The notes beneath the pieces were generated by a model. The model ran no database searches, was not told the origin of the DNA, and saw nothing but the letters and a program-made list of their open reading frames with translations. From assembly GCF_029873635.1 (NCBI RefSeq), contig NC_080419.1, positions 75,194,597 through 75,258,596 of the forward strand: a stretch of DNA of 64,000 bases, in the 5' to 3' direction. This DNA comes from Malania oleifera (lineage: Eukaryota > Streptophyta > Magnoliopsida > Santalales > Ximeniaceae). Position numbers and translations under genes: made by a program. Positions 1 to 13,600 of the stretch are shown here, piece after piece. The number at the start of each line of letters is the position of its first letter. Within the stretch, counting starts at the first letter, position 1.

Positions 1-342
1 GTCAGTCCTGTGTTAATTGACCTGGTTGTAAAGGTTGAGGTCAGCCCTGTGCTAATTGACCTGGTTGTTTAGGTGTCACTCCACCTATTAAGTGAGCCTA
101 TAGTGGTAATCCTTGTGTTTGTTAGCCAAGGCGGGGACGTAGGCAATTTGGTCGAACCTCGATAATATATTGCATGTACTGTTTAATTTTTGGCACTTTA
201 CTTTTATTGCACATGTATGTTTATTTGTTAATCGCATAGACTAACCCTAGGTTGTGTAATACTACTGCTAGACTGATTGACCTAGGAAAGAATTTTTAAA
301 TACCAATTCACCCCCCCTTTTGGGATTACACCAAAGCTAACA
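1..342 (+). mobile_element. 3' end of a copia-type LTR (cut by window edge)
   Basis: The stretch ends in a C-rich tract, then TGGGATTACACCAAAGC and a terminal CTAACA. This is the typical 3' end of long copia LTRs; the reverse complement of the same motif begins the LTRs at 548, 10706 and 20460. Positions 1-78 hold two direct copies of a roughly 39-bp unit containing TAATTGACCTGGTTG. A fossil piece with no coding sequence; its start lies outside the window. Confidence 0.55.
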
Positions 343-547
343 GAAACTATTTTCCATATTTTCCAATCTGCATTTAAAAGATATATACTCATCCTTCGTT
401 TCTAGTAGGTGTAATTTACACCGCAAAAAATTAGTGGTCTAGTGGACGAGTGTCCCTCACTAAATAGGGTTACACCAATATGTGTCATGTGATCTTTTTA
501 CAACAATGACGATTAAGTCTAAGTAAACCTGGTTCTGATACCAAATT
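343..547 (-). mobile_element. Copia internal remnant with tRNA-iMet primer-binding site
   Basis: A non-coding stretch directly left of the LTR at 548. The reverse complement of 531-543 is TGGTATCAGAACC, close to the primer-binding site complementary to initiator methionine tRNA. It lies beside the LTR start, as in copia elements, so the LTR at 548-2730 is the 5' LTR of a minus-strand element of which little internal sequence is left here. No ORF is recognisable. Confidence 0.5.
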
Positions 548-2730
548 TGAATTATGGTGTTATCCCAAGAGGAGGGTGAATTGGGTATTTCAAAATTATT
601 TAAGTTTATTTTACCACTTAATCTCAATTTCAATATTTAACTAAATAATTGCAAGGGCTTGAGATTAATTCAAATTATTATCTCAATAAATTCAATTATA
701 CGCAATTAATTATCAAGTGCACGTAATATTAACCAATATACAAACATGCAAAAACTGATAATGAAATGCAAATGGAAATTAAAAAGTTAAGGGAAGAGAG
801 AAAGCAAACACGAATTTACGAGGTTCAACCAACCTAGCCTACATCCTTGCCTTAAGCAATCCACTCAAGGATTCCACTAAATCACTGCTCCTTTAACTGG
901 GACGAAGCTTCCCTTACAATCCACTTCTTACAAAAGGCACAACTTCCTCTTACTTTGCTGCTTACACGAGGCATAGTTTCCTCTTCACTGGTTCACAACC
1001 CAAACCGTGATTACAATATAGAATTATAATTCTCCAAAACTCAATATTGCTTCTAACCAAGCTAGTGAGTACAATAGAAATCCTAACATATTCATATGAT
1101 AAAACTTGAAACTCAGTATGTATGTAATGATAAGATTGTTATACGAATGATATGCTTCACAAATCTACCCTTTAATCAATATCTCCCAAAAAAATGATTT
1201 TATAAATAAATGCTTTGGAGAAATGTAAGGTTCGATTTCAAAATACTTTATGCAAGATAAGAAAATAAGATCCTTTCAAAAATAATCTTGAATAATGCGT
1301 AGATCTATGTTCTAGCCATCAATCATTTGTAAAGTTGAATCTTTGAATAAATATACAACTTTGAATATTGCAAAGATTTAAAAACTATGTTTCAAAAATA
1401 ATATTTCTCAAGAATATGTATTTAGAAGCTCTTACTATTTGCAATCAAATAATTCTTACACTAATCAAATAGCAAATCTTAGAATGAAGATATATTTAAA
1501 AACTTTTTTCAAGATTTTAGTTTTAAGCAAAAACTTTTCTCAAGTAGTGATCTTTCACAAAATGTATATATAATTAATAATTCAAGATCAATCTCTCAAA
1601 ATGAATATTCAAGAATAAATTTGTGAGATAAAAAAGTCTTTGAGAATAAGCAAACAATTAGTTTGATCACCAAACCTCAATACCCAAGTTGTTTGCACAA
1701 TATTTGCTGGAACGTCTTTTGAAAATCAACGTAACCCTAGCTTAGATATGATGTAAATGCTTTGAAATCGCAGGCAAGAGTTAAGCAATGTGTTCAACGC
1801 TTCCCATAGTTGTGTATGCGTTCAAGGCTCCCAATCATATGCCAAAAGTGAGGCACTAGGGTTTAGAGGTTGTTCATATAAGTAATCTCGGCCTTAGGAT
1901 AAGTCTTGACCATTGGATCAATTTGATTAAGTGAATAACTCGCGTGTTTTCTCGCTAAAGTTCAGATTTTTAAAGTTCCCACAGGTCCATATGACTAAGT
2001 GTTCGGGTTCAGACGTTTGAGGTTCCTTAAAGCACTAAAAATTATAGTCTGAACACAGGATCAGACGACTGAACTGTGGGTTCAGTCTTCTGAAGTCCCA
2101 GCTCAAACAACTGAACTGAAAGTTCAGACATCTGAAGGTTTTCTGCCCGTTCTGTGTTCCAGTAATTAAATCTTCAAATGACTGAACTAACTCTTCAGTC
2201 TTCTGAGAAAATTCTTCAAACGTCTGAAGGAAAACTTCAGTCGTCTAAGGTTGTATCTTAAGACTTCTGAGGGTACTCCACCGTCGTCTGGGCAGACCAA
2301 CTTCAGAATTTTTAGTTTAGTTTTCAAAATCATTTGAGCTCTCTTGCTTTAATCTCTTATAAAATATTTTCTGGGGTTCAAAATAAGTTCTCTAAGTCCA
2401 TGTTTAACCCTAGAAGGTTTTCATGAGATGCATGTGTGTGGTATATTTTGAGCTTTTAGCTATATCATATAAAATATGCACATACATCAATTCTAAATAC
2501 CCATTCCTATGACGATCTTGAACTTGATGCTTGCATGTTCATTCTTCTACTCTTTTAGTTCCATAGGTTGTGCCAGGTTATATATATATATACTTTAATC
2601 CTCATGGCTTCCATGACCTTATCACCTTCCGTGCATGCTAAGTAATGTTCCTACTCACATTCTCAATGCAAATATCAAATACCAAGTGATTTGTCATTAT
2701 CAAAACAAGATTGAACTCATAAAGTCAATG
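548..2730 (-). mobile_element. Copia LTR, long type (about 2.2 kb), minus orientation
   Basis: It starts TGAATTATGGTGTTATCCC and has the GAGGGTGAATTGGG motif shared with the LTRs at 10706 and 20460. It ends near AAAGTCAATG at 2721-2730, the same 3' block as its relatives (AAAGTCAACA at 22397). A primer-binding site lies immediately left. It holds a cluster of about eleven quasi-palindromes built on TTCAGACGTCTGAA at about 2000-2310. The lineage could be SIRE/Maximus-like, but this rests on LTR style only. It cuts the Athila-type sequence that begins at 2731. Confidence 0.6.
2000..2310. repeat. Array of TTCAGACGTCTGAA-like quasi-palindromes in a copia LTR
   Basis: About eleven degenerate copies, for example GATCAGACGACTGAAC near 2060, GTTCAGACATCTGAAGG near 2120, CTTCAAACGTCTGAAGG near 2214 and CTTCAGTCGTCTAAGG near 2236, spaced roughly 15-50 bp apart. 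The core is self-complementary. No function is known to me. Confidence 0.6.
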
Positions 2731-4960
2731 GACTTCCTTAGAGCCAAACTCGGTAGCCAACTGAGCTATGATGCAGCATGAATTCCTAAAGAAGTACTTC
2801 CCAATTGGGAAGACTAACAAGCTTTGGAAAGCCATAACGAGTTTTTCATAGATGGATGGAGAACTCTTTTTTAAGACTTGGGAGCTCTTTAGGGACCTAC
2901 TCTGCAAATGTCCACATCACCAGGTCCCCCAGTAGTAATTAGTGCAAACCTTCTACGAAGGGTTAGCTTAGAGAGATAGGTCGATATTTGATGCATCGTG
3001 TAGAGATACTTTTCTCACAAAGCACAAGAATAAGGCATGGGTTCTCTTTAAGAACCTACCTGAGAATTCCCAGCAGTACACTGCTGCTACTCGTCAACCC
3101 CCCAACCTGTCCACCTCCAAACCTAAAGGAGTTTATGAGCTAGCCGCAAGCCACGACCTGGCACCAACCTTGCACACCATCGCTCAAAAGATAGATCAGG
3201 TCTTGTCCTTAAGACAACACCCGCAACTAGTAGCATGTGCAGAGGTGTGTGCAATCTACTCTGATCCCTCCCATATATGCTATCATTGCCCACATGTGCC
3301 TTCCCAACCTAAGTTTGTTTAGGAAGAAGTGAAGGCCATCCACAATTGGTATGATAAGCCGTCGAACGACCCCTATTCCAACACATACAATCTTGGGTGG
3401 AAACAACACCCTAACTTCTCCTAGAGGCCACAAGCTTTGGGCTTTCAATCCCAAATATATGCACAAGCCCTTGATGCTCAAACTCCTTGCTTGTACAATA
3501 ACTCTCATAAATATCCCACATCTGCCCCCAGACATTCATCATTTCAGCAGTCACCTTCTCCTTAGCCCAAATACGATTCTTTTCAAAAGACAATGCTAAA
3601 AGCCCTCAAAAGCATTGAAGCTGACCACCTAGTAGATCGGCAACTCCTTCACTCTCACTCCCAATCTATTGCAAAGCTAGAAGCCACCATGGGACAACTA
3701 GCTATCACCTTGAGTTGGAGAGATGAGGGAAAATTATTGAGTTAGCCTTTAGTGAACCCCAAGGGACAATACGGGGTGGAATATGAACCTAACACTGGTC
3801 CCTCGTCATATACTGAGCAGGCATAAGCGGTGACCACTCTCTAAAGTGGTAGGATGACAAATGGAGCCAAGGAGCAAGTAAGCGAGGGAGAGAATTGGGA
3901 AGAGAAGAGGGTAATACCCAATGTTGATTCTTGCACGCTATCTTCCTCTAGTTTAATATGCAAACCTTCTATTCCCACACCTATCACTTGAGGGACCAAG
4001 CCTTACTTTCCCCCTCACAGGGTGTTTCATGTCCCTCTAGTACCATCACTTGCAACTCCTTATGCACTTTCTTTGTTTATAAAGAAGGCATCCACTGAGT
4101 CCATCTTGGACATATTTAAATAAGTAAGGGTCAACAAGCCTTTCCTAGACGATATCAAGTAATCACCTGCATACATCGAGTTCCTTAAGGACTTGTACAC
4201 ACAAGAGCATGAGTCGAGGGTGCAAAAGGATGGATTAGTATAGGGGGCTGAGCACATAAGCTCAATAACATTAGCGCACCTCATTCCGAAACTGAAAGAC
4301 CCTAGCTCACCCACTATTTCGTGTGTAATTGGCGGTTACACCATTGATGGGGTTCTTTTAGATTTAGGGGCGAGCGTGAACATGCTCCCGTACTCGGCTT
4401 ATTAGCAACTTCACCTAGGAAAGTTGCAGCTCACCTCGATCACATTGTGTCTTGCTGATCGATCCATAAAGAAACCCCGAAGTGTGGTAGAGGATGTAGT
4501 GGTCAAGGTGGAAGAGTTCCATTACCCTATCGATTTCATCATCTTATATATGGAGCCTTCCACGAATCCAATACCTATCCTTTTAGGATGACCATTCTTA
4601 GCCACGGCTAATGCCTACATTCAATGTAGGGCAGAGATTATTGACATCTCCTTCGGCCATAGGCAACTTCATCTGAACATATTTTAGGCTCCCCAACATC
4701 CGTTTAAAGTCATCCAAGACATAGACAAAGACTTGATTGTTAAAATTGTTAGGGAAGGGGCTCCCTCAATTTTGTGGAGTGGTCCATTGGAAGAAACGTC
4801 TTAGCCCAAGATTCCTTCTACGTCAAGCGTGGAGGAGCCTTATGAGCTAAGTAGTGAAATTCAAGAATCAAACTCCATCCTAAAGGAAAAGTTGGGGGTA
4901 TGCAACTTAAGGTGTGATGAGGAAATGGGGGAAGACACCATGAATTTCAAACATGGATGA
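2731..4960 (+). mobile_element. Athila-type Ty3/gypsy element: gag and protease remains
   Basis: Conceptual + strand reading gives a gag segment near 2770-3060 with KYFPIGKTNKLWKAITSF and later KNLPENSQQYTAATRQPP, both characteristic of Athila gag. Further on come the gag tail (HSQSIAKLEATMGQLA near 3660) and a retroviral-type aspartic protease near 4340-4690 (DLGASVNMLPYSAY, ADRSIKKPR, PFLATANAYIQCRAEI). Athila is a plant gypsy lineage whose complete members add reverse transcriptase, integrase and an extra ORF. This copy is a fossil with many breaks. Its left end is cut by the copia LTR; the likely matching 3' LTR is at 10633. Confidence 0.75.
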
Positions 4961-5059
4961 GTTCAGAATAAGCTTAAGTACGTCCGACTGAAGACAGTAA
5001 ATTTAGCACTTTCGAAGGCAACTCAAGAATTTTTCTTTTCTTTTTGAGTCCTTAGATTG

Positions 5060-6620
5060 TACATTGTAGGATAATTAGGGTTTAGAGTCTTAGGAGTAGG
5101 TCACAGGTTAAGTTAAGGGTGCAAATGAGGAGCAACCAGTTCGCACGTGGGTGACCTAGTTGAGTTCTGCACATCTTCCAAGCTTCTAAGTTACCGCAAA
5201 GCTTGACTATGTTCACACCCATCACTTCTTTTTGTGCAACTTGGTAGGGTCTTTGAATTTTTTTGGACTTAGGAATTACTGAGAAGTTCGACAATGTCTA
5301 TGACCAGCACTACCAGCTGGGCGCGACCTTGTCAAGAGTAATGTTTTCCTATTTAAGTCAAAGAGTACAACCATAGGTGACTAACACAAGAGCTGGTGCG
5401 CCCTAGTTGGAAAGGTCAAACTTCATTTAAAAACCTGTTTCACCCTCGACTCTTCAACTCCCGCCCTTTCCATCTCCTTTCGACCTCGTTGCCTACCCCC
5501 TCTCTCCCTCCATCATTCCCATTCGGCCATTATGTCTCCTCGTCCTATCTCAGGGAACGATTTTTCTAGCGAATCATCCCATTATTCGTCCCACGACTCG
5601 TCTCAAGCCTCATCCCAACCCACCGCCAAACAGCTGCGGCTTTGGGTACTACCATGACGAGGATTTTTATTGAAGGGTAGACTGACTTTGGAGGCATGAG
5701 AAGGGGCTTCAAATGTGATAAGAGCTCCATGAGTAAGACTGTAACAATCGAGGCGGGGTTCATCCTCGAGGCCAAGAGGTTCAACGCAGTCCCAGGAGGT
5801 GATAAGGGCACCACGGGTGGTGACCCTTGAGGATGCACAGTTACCTCTGACGCACTTTGTTGCACTGCCTACTATTGAGCAGCCCCTAATTCCTACCCCA
5901 GGGCTTCAAAAGGTCAGGTTCCCTCATTCACTGACGTTCCGCACATTTAACCCAACTTTGCCTTATGATCCCACCACGAGGTTTCCGGGGCCCATGTTTG
6001 ACCCACAACCACTGCCTTATCCCTTTCAATCATACCAGTCACTTCTACCAACTGACATGCATGACCAGCCAGTGCCACTCAAGGTTCTCCAGCCGCATCA
6101 ACCATGTCCCCCTCTTTCTCCCACTTGGCTTCAGTTCCTAAGGGAAATGACGCCAGCCCGTGACGCCGCGTTGGCGACACCACTAATATTTTCCTTTGCT
6201 TTGTATTCAGATTTTGACTCCGATTAAAGTCAGCTTGGTTGTCTTTAGGATCCAGATTGTACCCGCTATGCCGATGTCCTGTGCTTTGGAACTTTTTGTT
6301 TTTCTTTTCCTTTATTTTCTTTGTATTTTCTTCGGTACCACCATGTTTTTGTTGGCAGTCCCAATTCTTGTAATACTTTCTATCTATAGTGTACTGCCAT
6401 TTTTAATTAATGAAAAATCACATGGTGTTTTTTACCCAAGTCCTTTGTGCTTCGGTGTATCTATGCATGCTTTTATCACTTCTAGTTCTATGTGTTGATG
6501 TAGGTACACCATTTACTTCTCATTGCACCATGCAGTGTTTGCTATACCATGCACTCCAAGTTCTTTCTTTCTATACTTCAGCGAGGACATTAAAGTTCTA
6601 AGTTGGGGGTCAGGGGGAGG
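5060..6620 (+). mobile_element. Athila-type element: third-ORF-like proline-rich remnant
   Basis: An open + frame at 5799-6227 encodes about 140 proline-rich residues (PFQSYQSLLPTDMHDQPVPL), preceded near 5532 by a serine-rich start (MSPRPISGNDFSSESS). A T-rich stretch and an AGTTGGGGGTCAGGGGGAGG tract follow at about 6600, as often seen downstream of the extra (env-like) ORF of Athila elements. I place it there by position and composition only; no domain is recognisable. Broken. Confidence 0.4.
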
Positions 6621-7432
6621 AAACACTACATGGCATATTTAAGCACAAAAATAACCAAAATTTAAACTTTTCAATGAACATTGTTTATTTTATTCCATGC
6701 TAGCACTGTTCATACCCTTCACGTACTTTTATATCACTTACATGTTACAGGCATAAGTTTGTCATTTATATTATCTTATTATGCTCACTAACGAAGTAGT
6801 GAGTCACTTGTGTGTTAGTATTACATAATATGGTCAATATATGCTTGGAAACTCTTGGATAATTGACTAATGATTCATTCGCTTTAATGTGGTTGTGTAA
6901 AGGTTGGTATTTACATGGTATGTCACAAGGCTAGGACGCAATTACACATTATTTGTAACAATTAAGGTTCCTTGAGAGCACTGAAAGAACAACCGTAGCG
7001 ACTATAACACCTTGTGAGGTATTGTTGAGCCTATTGATCAATTCTTGAAAACTCAACTTTCCTTCTATTTTCTGGATATTCCTTGTACACTAGTCTCTGT
7101 TCTTGCATTTTCTAGCCTAGATGTGACATTAAGTGGGAAGATAAAAACTTAGGTCTTACAGCTTACTCAAGACGTGAAAATTGGGCCACCCCTAGAGACA
7201 GACTTATTTCGTGGACTCCTGTTCGAGCTCAATTTCCATTGGTGGTATGAAGATAACATAAGAGTGTAATGATTGTCCTAGCTGACCATGAAAAGAAAGA
7301 AAATGAAAAGAATGAGCAGAAGAAAGAAAAAGAGAAACAAAAATGCAAAAGAATGAAATGAAAAATATATACCTGCTCCAAATGAATATAAAAAGGTCAA
7401 GTTAGGGACACGACGCCACGCTTCTACACGTA
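6621..7432 (+). other. Athila 3' non-coding region, part 1
   Basis: AT-rich and non-coding. It continues after the TGAAG target duplication at 9825, so it is the left half of one non-coding block between the third-ORF remnant and the 3' LTR. An AAGAAAGAAAAAGAGAAA-type purine tract lies at about 7290-7360. Confidence 0.4.
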
Positions 7433-7437
7433 TGAAG

Positions 7438-9824
7438 TGTAACATCCCGAATCCATAAACTCGGGTCCAACGTGTTATACCTGATAAAATCCATAATCTA
7501 TAACATACACAGCGAAAAACATAAACATAATCTTCAAAACATAATAATGTAATACCAACATCCCATAATACTAGAGTTTGCTATATCCTAACTAGAAATC
7601 CATAAAATTTATCCATCACCTGCATTTTCCATCGATACATACATCTCCAACACATTTCAGTATATTCACAACCATTTCTCTCACAACATCCTTAAAACAT
7701 AACGACATAAAACATAAAACATAAATAGTTACATCTCCAAAATAGTATCAACCTATACCTTATTTCTTAACATTCCTCAAAACTAAGTACCCTCGAGTTC
7801 CCTAAGACCAACCTCGAGGATGTCCTAAAAAAGAAACGTTCATATTCGGCTAAGACACATCTCAGTAAGGGAAGAAACATACATATTAAAACAGCGTGTG
7901 GCTAATATGAGGTATAAAGATATCTTTTTAAATACATTTGCAAATCATTAACATAACTCTGAAATCATTTTCTGAACCTAATCAAACACATACAAATATT
8001 TAACCCACGAGACTAACCAAGGATAGGGGTGATTACCCACCCATACAAGTAGCACCTCTCTACTCTGATACTTAGGCAACCCTGAGGTCACTACTAAAGC
8101 ATACCAGGGCACTCACCTTACTCAGTAAGCCCTCAGGTATTAGATTAATCTCGTACTCACACAGTTCAATAATAATTTATCGGCAAAGGCCCTAAGGATA
8201 GGGAAATCTACCCGCCCATACTAGTAGGTTCCCTCAGTCCTAGTACGTTATACAGCTACTGCTACATCTGAAGCTACTGGTGCACTCGCCTTACTCAGCA
8301 AGCCCTCAAGTGAAGAGTTTGCCTCGCCCAATCGTAACATGTTCTACATACATAGATACTTCTAATATCATAATACTTTATTCCTTTCTGTCTTTATTCA
8401 GTCATACACATCTATTCATGTTCATAGCTTAACCATTGCATTTCATTTCATTTTAAGTGACTCTTTCCCACTTACTTCGTTCACATTTGTCATTTCATTT
8501 CATGGTCATTCCATTGTCATTTCATTACATAACGTTTTTCATTTCATTCCTTCATACTACAACTGGTCTTTAGCCATCATCAGTTAGTCCACATAAAAAT
8601 GCGTTAGAATCTGCTACAGTTAGTCCACATAGAAATGCGTTAGAATCTGCTAACATGGCTGTCTTTCAGCTGTCTTACATTTACATGGTTGTATTTAACA
8701 TACATAAGCAACATAGTCCATGTCATATTTTATTCGTAATACTTTACTTGCTTAACCTGCATCTCATACATTTAACATATATTTGCACAGAATCTCATGC
8801 CACACAATTTAGTAATAAAATTTATACATATTCCTGTAAAATAGGCCAACCCACATTTAACATTTATATGCTGAAAATTTATTTTATTTCTTACATTAGT
8901 TCCTCAGAAAATTCCTTCTCACTTTCATTCATTTACTTTCACATATACATAGCTATATAAGCATTCCTAAACTCAGAAAACATGGTGTTACATGGTTGAC
9001 ATTTTAAATTTACATAAAAACATATGCACATAAATAACACATAATCCATTTTATTTCATAAAAGCCTGATTTAATATATAAATTTCCCCTTACCTGACTT
9101 TCAAACTACACATGTAGGATCCCCGAACTGATACCCACAACGTTCACCTGGACCCTAAATCTAGAAATCTTAATTTAATTAAAATAAATTCCAATTAACT
9201 CAAATCTTAATAAAAATATTTACTTACTACTTCCTAGGCTCCAAATAACAACATTCGTTAAGGAAATCCCATAATAACTCACTTACCCTGATTTTGGGAT
9301 GTTTCCCAAACCCCTCAATCCAATGATCAGCTCCTACAGCCTTGCAGAGAACGATCCTACGAACCTCATGGTGGTTTCGGATCGTCAAACCGGGTCAAAA
9401 TCGGCTCGAAATCGAAGAGAGAAGGTGGAAAAACCATTTTAAAGAGAGAGAGGAGAGAGAATTCACGAGTTTATGTTGAAAAATGAAGAACTCCCTATTA
9501 TAGGTAGGGCTTCGTTGATGAGAAACGCGGATTCGTCAATAAGGTACTATAAAGACTTCGTCGACGAGGTGCTATAGAGACTTCGTCGACGAAAAGATAC
9601 CTTCGTCGACAAAATTCAGAGTTTCCAATTTACTCTCTCGGGATTCCTTCGTCGACGAAAAACTGGAGTTCGTCCACGAGCTTAGAAGGACACTCGTCGA
9701 CGATGACAGGAAATTCATCGATGAGGCCTGCTTTTCCTTCTTAAATCCTTCCTTTATCCCTTATTACCCATTAATCCATTCTATTCATTATATTTTCTAA
9801 TTATTTTAATTCCGAGTCATTACA
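7438..9824. mobile_element. Solo LTR with TGAAG target duplication (gypsy-like)
   Basis: The 2387-bp unit starts TGTAACATCCCGAATCC and ends CCGAGTCATTACA. The 5-bp sequence TGAAG lies immediately before (7433-7437) and after it (9825-9829). The TG...CA ends, 5-bp duplication and absence of coding sequence fit a solo LTR left by LTR-LTR recombination. The TGTAACATCCCG start is common in plant gypsy LTRs. It shares its general plan, including the CGTCGACG array near one end, with the LTR at 41252-43170. Confidence 0.85.
9505..9730. repeat. Array of TTCGTCGACGAA quasi-palindromes
   Basis: About eight copies of the 12-bp palindrome or close variants (TTCGTCGACGAGG, TTCGTCGACGAAAAG, TTCGTCCACGAG, ACTCGTCGACGATG, TTCATCGATGAGG), spaced roughly 25-35 bp apart, in the last 300 bp of the solo LTR. 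A matching array is at about 42890-43090. Confidence 0.8.
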
Positions 9825-10632
9825 TGAAGAGTCTTTAGCTGACCAATGCACTTGTTGTATTCACACTTAGTCTATGAATAAGTCAATCTAGGGTGATTTT
9901 GGTTTGATGTGGCGAGTAAGTGAGAAGGTGCTAGGGTAAAGGACCCGACACCTCATGAATAAGTTGGATTTCTTTCCTATGAGACTAGTACACTCCATAT
10001 TTTTAGCATTGTTCCTTAAAATATGTGGGATGTTTGATCATGATATTCTTCCTCACATATGAGAGTGAACCTATTTTGGTTGAGTGATCTTGAGGGAATA
10101 CCAGTGAGTCTGAGTCAAGACGACCATTCTGCAGGTGCTTGGGGATATCCTGAGTGTAATAAGTCATGCACTTTACACTTGCCTTGTGATATTGCTTATT
10201 TATACTTGAATTTACATGACTATATTAACTTTGAATTGCAGTTGTTGGTTGATTATCTATGAGTTATACTTTTCTTGATGACTATATTATGTTGAAACTT
10301 GCACGAGTGATTCGTTTCGAATTTGTGCGTATAGTGAAGTCATGAAGGACAGAGCTTGTATGTAATTGGGTAATATACCTGTATGTAAAATGGTATGACT
10401 GTGTTGCATGTGCTTTTATCTGATGTTCATTGGAAATAGTGTTTGTGGGTATCGCCCTAGAAACCCTCACGTGACTACAACTCGTCCACTAGGCTCAACC
10501 TAGGGGTTTAAAGTCTTGTTGCATATAGTAAATGCAGCCGTGTTTCCCACAAAAGAGGATATATGTAGGATTTTCTTAGTTTTTTCAGTTTTTTCTTTAC
10601 TCGAAGACTAGCAAAGTGTAAGTTGAGGGTTG
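9825..10632 (+). other. Athila 3' non-coding region, part 2
   Basis: The right half of the non-coding block interrupted by the solo LTR at 7438. The short frames here show no recognisable protein. It ends in GTGTAAGTTGAGGGTTG directly before the LTR start at 10633, the position expected for a polypurine-tract region. Confidence 0.4.
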
Positions 10633-13600
10633 TGATGAGTCCCTAAAATGCATGATTTTAGACCCTCAATTATGTTTGTTTATTCTCTTTTATTTTATAG
10701 GTAACTGAAAGTTAAGGAGTTGTCCCAAGAGGGGGTGAATTGGATTATTAAAATTTCTTTTAATTCTTTTTGTGAATTCTTTGACCTCTTGTTAATTTAT
10801 TAAATACACAGCAAAAGCTTAAGTGAACAAGCAATCCTCAAAACATTATTCAATCAAACTAATCAACCATAATATATTCAATCAAGATATGAAATCCAGC
10901 TCTTATACAAGTTTTAGCTTTTGTAGCCCTGTATATATGAATTTGATTCAAGCTCTGTAGAGAATGAAATTGGTCTTTCAAGATGATAAGCAATATAACA
11001 TTCACACTCTTCCCAAAATTCAGATTTCAAATAAACCTTTAGTTAATAGGTTTTGGGTGTTGACCAATCAATGTACTCCCTTATGGTTTCCGCAATTAAT
11101 ATTGATCAACCAACATACTTCTTTTTGGTTTCCGCAAGTCCCAAAAACAAATTAATCTTTAGTTTATTTAAAATCCAATCCACGTAGTTTTTATGATTAG
11201 GAAATTTAAATCATCCATGCAGTTAGTTTATACTGGAAATTAAAGAGAGTAAGGAAAAGAGTGGCACCACGTTTTTTACGAGGTTTGGCTTATTACCAGC
11301 CTACGTCCTCGCCTTTGGCCAATACCACAAAAGGATTTCACTATACTGGTCCTTTTTGGGTGGAACAAACCTTTTACAAGCGATACTGCACGCTCAAACA
11401 CTCCATAAGTAGGCTAGAGCAATGCCTCTCCAAGCGATACCCCACGCTCGGTCACTCCTTCAATAGGCTAGAGTTGCACCTCTCTAAGTGATACCCCACA
11501 CTTGGTCAACGATCCAATAACCTGGAATCGTCAAAGAAACTACAAGAAACAATAGGTAACCTCTGCGTACAATAATACTCTTATGTAGAGCAGATAGTAC
11601 AAATTCAATCACTAGATACTTCAAAACAAATATTAAATAAACAATATGAAGCTTAAGATTAGATATCGCCGGAGGTTCTTTCTTAGCATTTGAGAAATCT
11701 CAATAGCAAATTAAGAACCATTGGCTTTTGATTAGCAAAAAATCAGTAGTATTCTTCTAGTAAGAATTTGAGCAAGAGAGAGCTTTAGAAGAGATTCCAA
11801 TTAGAATGCTTGAATGCTGATTGTATGCTTGGTGATTTAATTCATTGGGTTTAAGATGTATTTATAGAGTTTTTAGAATGAGTTTCCTTGTTTCCCACGT
11901 TGCTTGGAGTGTCCCCCAAGTTTTTACAACGTTTAGATTTGAAAAACTAATTTTTGGAAGCTCCCCGTTGAAGTTCCCAGCTAGTCAACTGAGTCCATTC
12001 TGTTTGTCCAAGGATTAAAAGAATTAATTGTTAATCGGCTGGGAAATTTGGTCAGTCGGCTAGACAGTCCATTTTTCAAAACTTTCAATTTTTTAAAACT
12101 TTAAATCCTTGATTTTTGAAAAACTCAAATGTGACTTTAAAAATCATTTTCCGGGGTTTTCAAAAATTGGTCTCTAAGTCTATATTGCATCCTAAAGAGA
12201 TTCATATATCTATATTAATATTGAATGAAGTACTTACATATGACTTCTTAATCATAGACACATTAAGCACTAAGTCTTCAAGCTTTTTCCATATCTTGAG
12301 GTCTAGCTTGACTTCATGTCCCAATAAGCTTTAAGCGTTTGCTTGTCATCTTCCATTAAATGCAATACTTCTATATTCCAGTGAGCTTTCATTTGATTGG
12401 CTTTAATTGTAAGCTTTCTCCCTTGATGAGCATGTGAGCATTTTGAACATTCAATCCTGAAACATTGTCACTTAAACAATACATGTTAAGGTATCTTTCA
12501 TTTGTTATCATCAAAACAAAATTGATAAGTCATGTTAGGCCAACAGTAACCCTTTGTTAACATAGTTCAGAGTTATGTAAGGTTTGTTCATGTTTCAGGG
12601 AAAAAAGGTTAAAAACCATGGAGTTAGGCATTATGAGAAGTCAAGGGAATATTTAGGACACTTAAAGCTCAAGTCAGTTGTTTAGCCAAGTCCCTAGAGC
12701 TTCAGTGCATTCAAAGAAGAAAGATTATGTTCTACCATGTGGAGCGACTAGCTACCAATAGGGGCGACCAAGGCAGTAGATGCAAACTCTGACTCTCTGG
12801 GGTGACTAGGACCAGAGACAAAAGCTGACTAAAGACAGGACTATCGAGAGTCTTGCCCAAATGCTTGACTAGAGAGACCATTACGGATGACAGAGTCGAG
12901 TTCTTGAGATTTCCTGAAGCCCGAGATCCTACAAGTCTTCACCATCTACTCGACCAACAAGACTCGATTGTGCGACTATGTTGAGAATAGCTGAATTCAA
13001 ATTCCTGCTTTCTCAGGAGCTCCAACCAGGGCGCAATCGAGGAAGAACATGGATGTGACCAGGTCGAAACTGATGATCTACGTCATGAGAAACTTGCAGA
13101 AGTTGCCATTTTTGAATCCCAAATCTTGTAAACCCTAATGGGTATAAGTAATAACTACGAACATGTTCTCTGGGTTCCTCTTTGGGCGATTTTGGGTTAG
13201 TGATAGACCTAAAACGCCATTGAGAACCACTGTAGATTAGATTTACCTGCTTTTGTATTTACATTCCTGCTCTGGTTTTCTTTATGTATGAGTGATCGTT
13301 AGTGACAAATGATTTGTTTTACAATAAAGAATCCATCTTTACATGCTTTCTCTTTCCTACTTTCCTTTACTGCTTTGATGTACATGCTTTATTTTACAAC
13401 TCTGATTATGATGAACACTTAGTAGATAAGATAGCACTTCTACAGCTTCAGTCAGGTACACGTAGTAGGCTACGGTCTCCCATAGAGGTTCTCGTGATTG
13501 TTGTGATAGAGTATACTCCGGTTCTCGACCGTGCGCCGAACGGTTGTTGCACCCTTGCTACCCTATGCCATCGAATGGCTCCTTGGACCGTTTAGCCGAT

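Noticed and set aside
531-543. tRNA-like sequence
   Set aside because: It is only the 13-base complement of the tRNA-iMet 3' end, that is, a primer-binding site. No tRNA gene fold is present here or at 20384, 30907 or 52412.
3351-3599. Overlapping ORFs on both strands (82-102 codons)
   Set aside because: They are shadows of Athila gag remains; none has gag or host-protein features in its own frame.
8655-8960. 101-codon + frame with hydrophobic stretches
   Set aside because: It lies wholly in a solo LTR with clean target duplications; composition is random AT-rich and no family is recognised.
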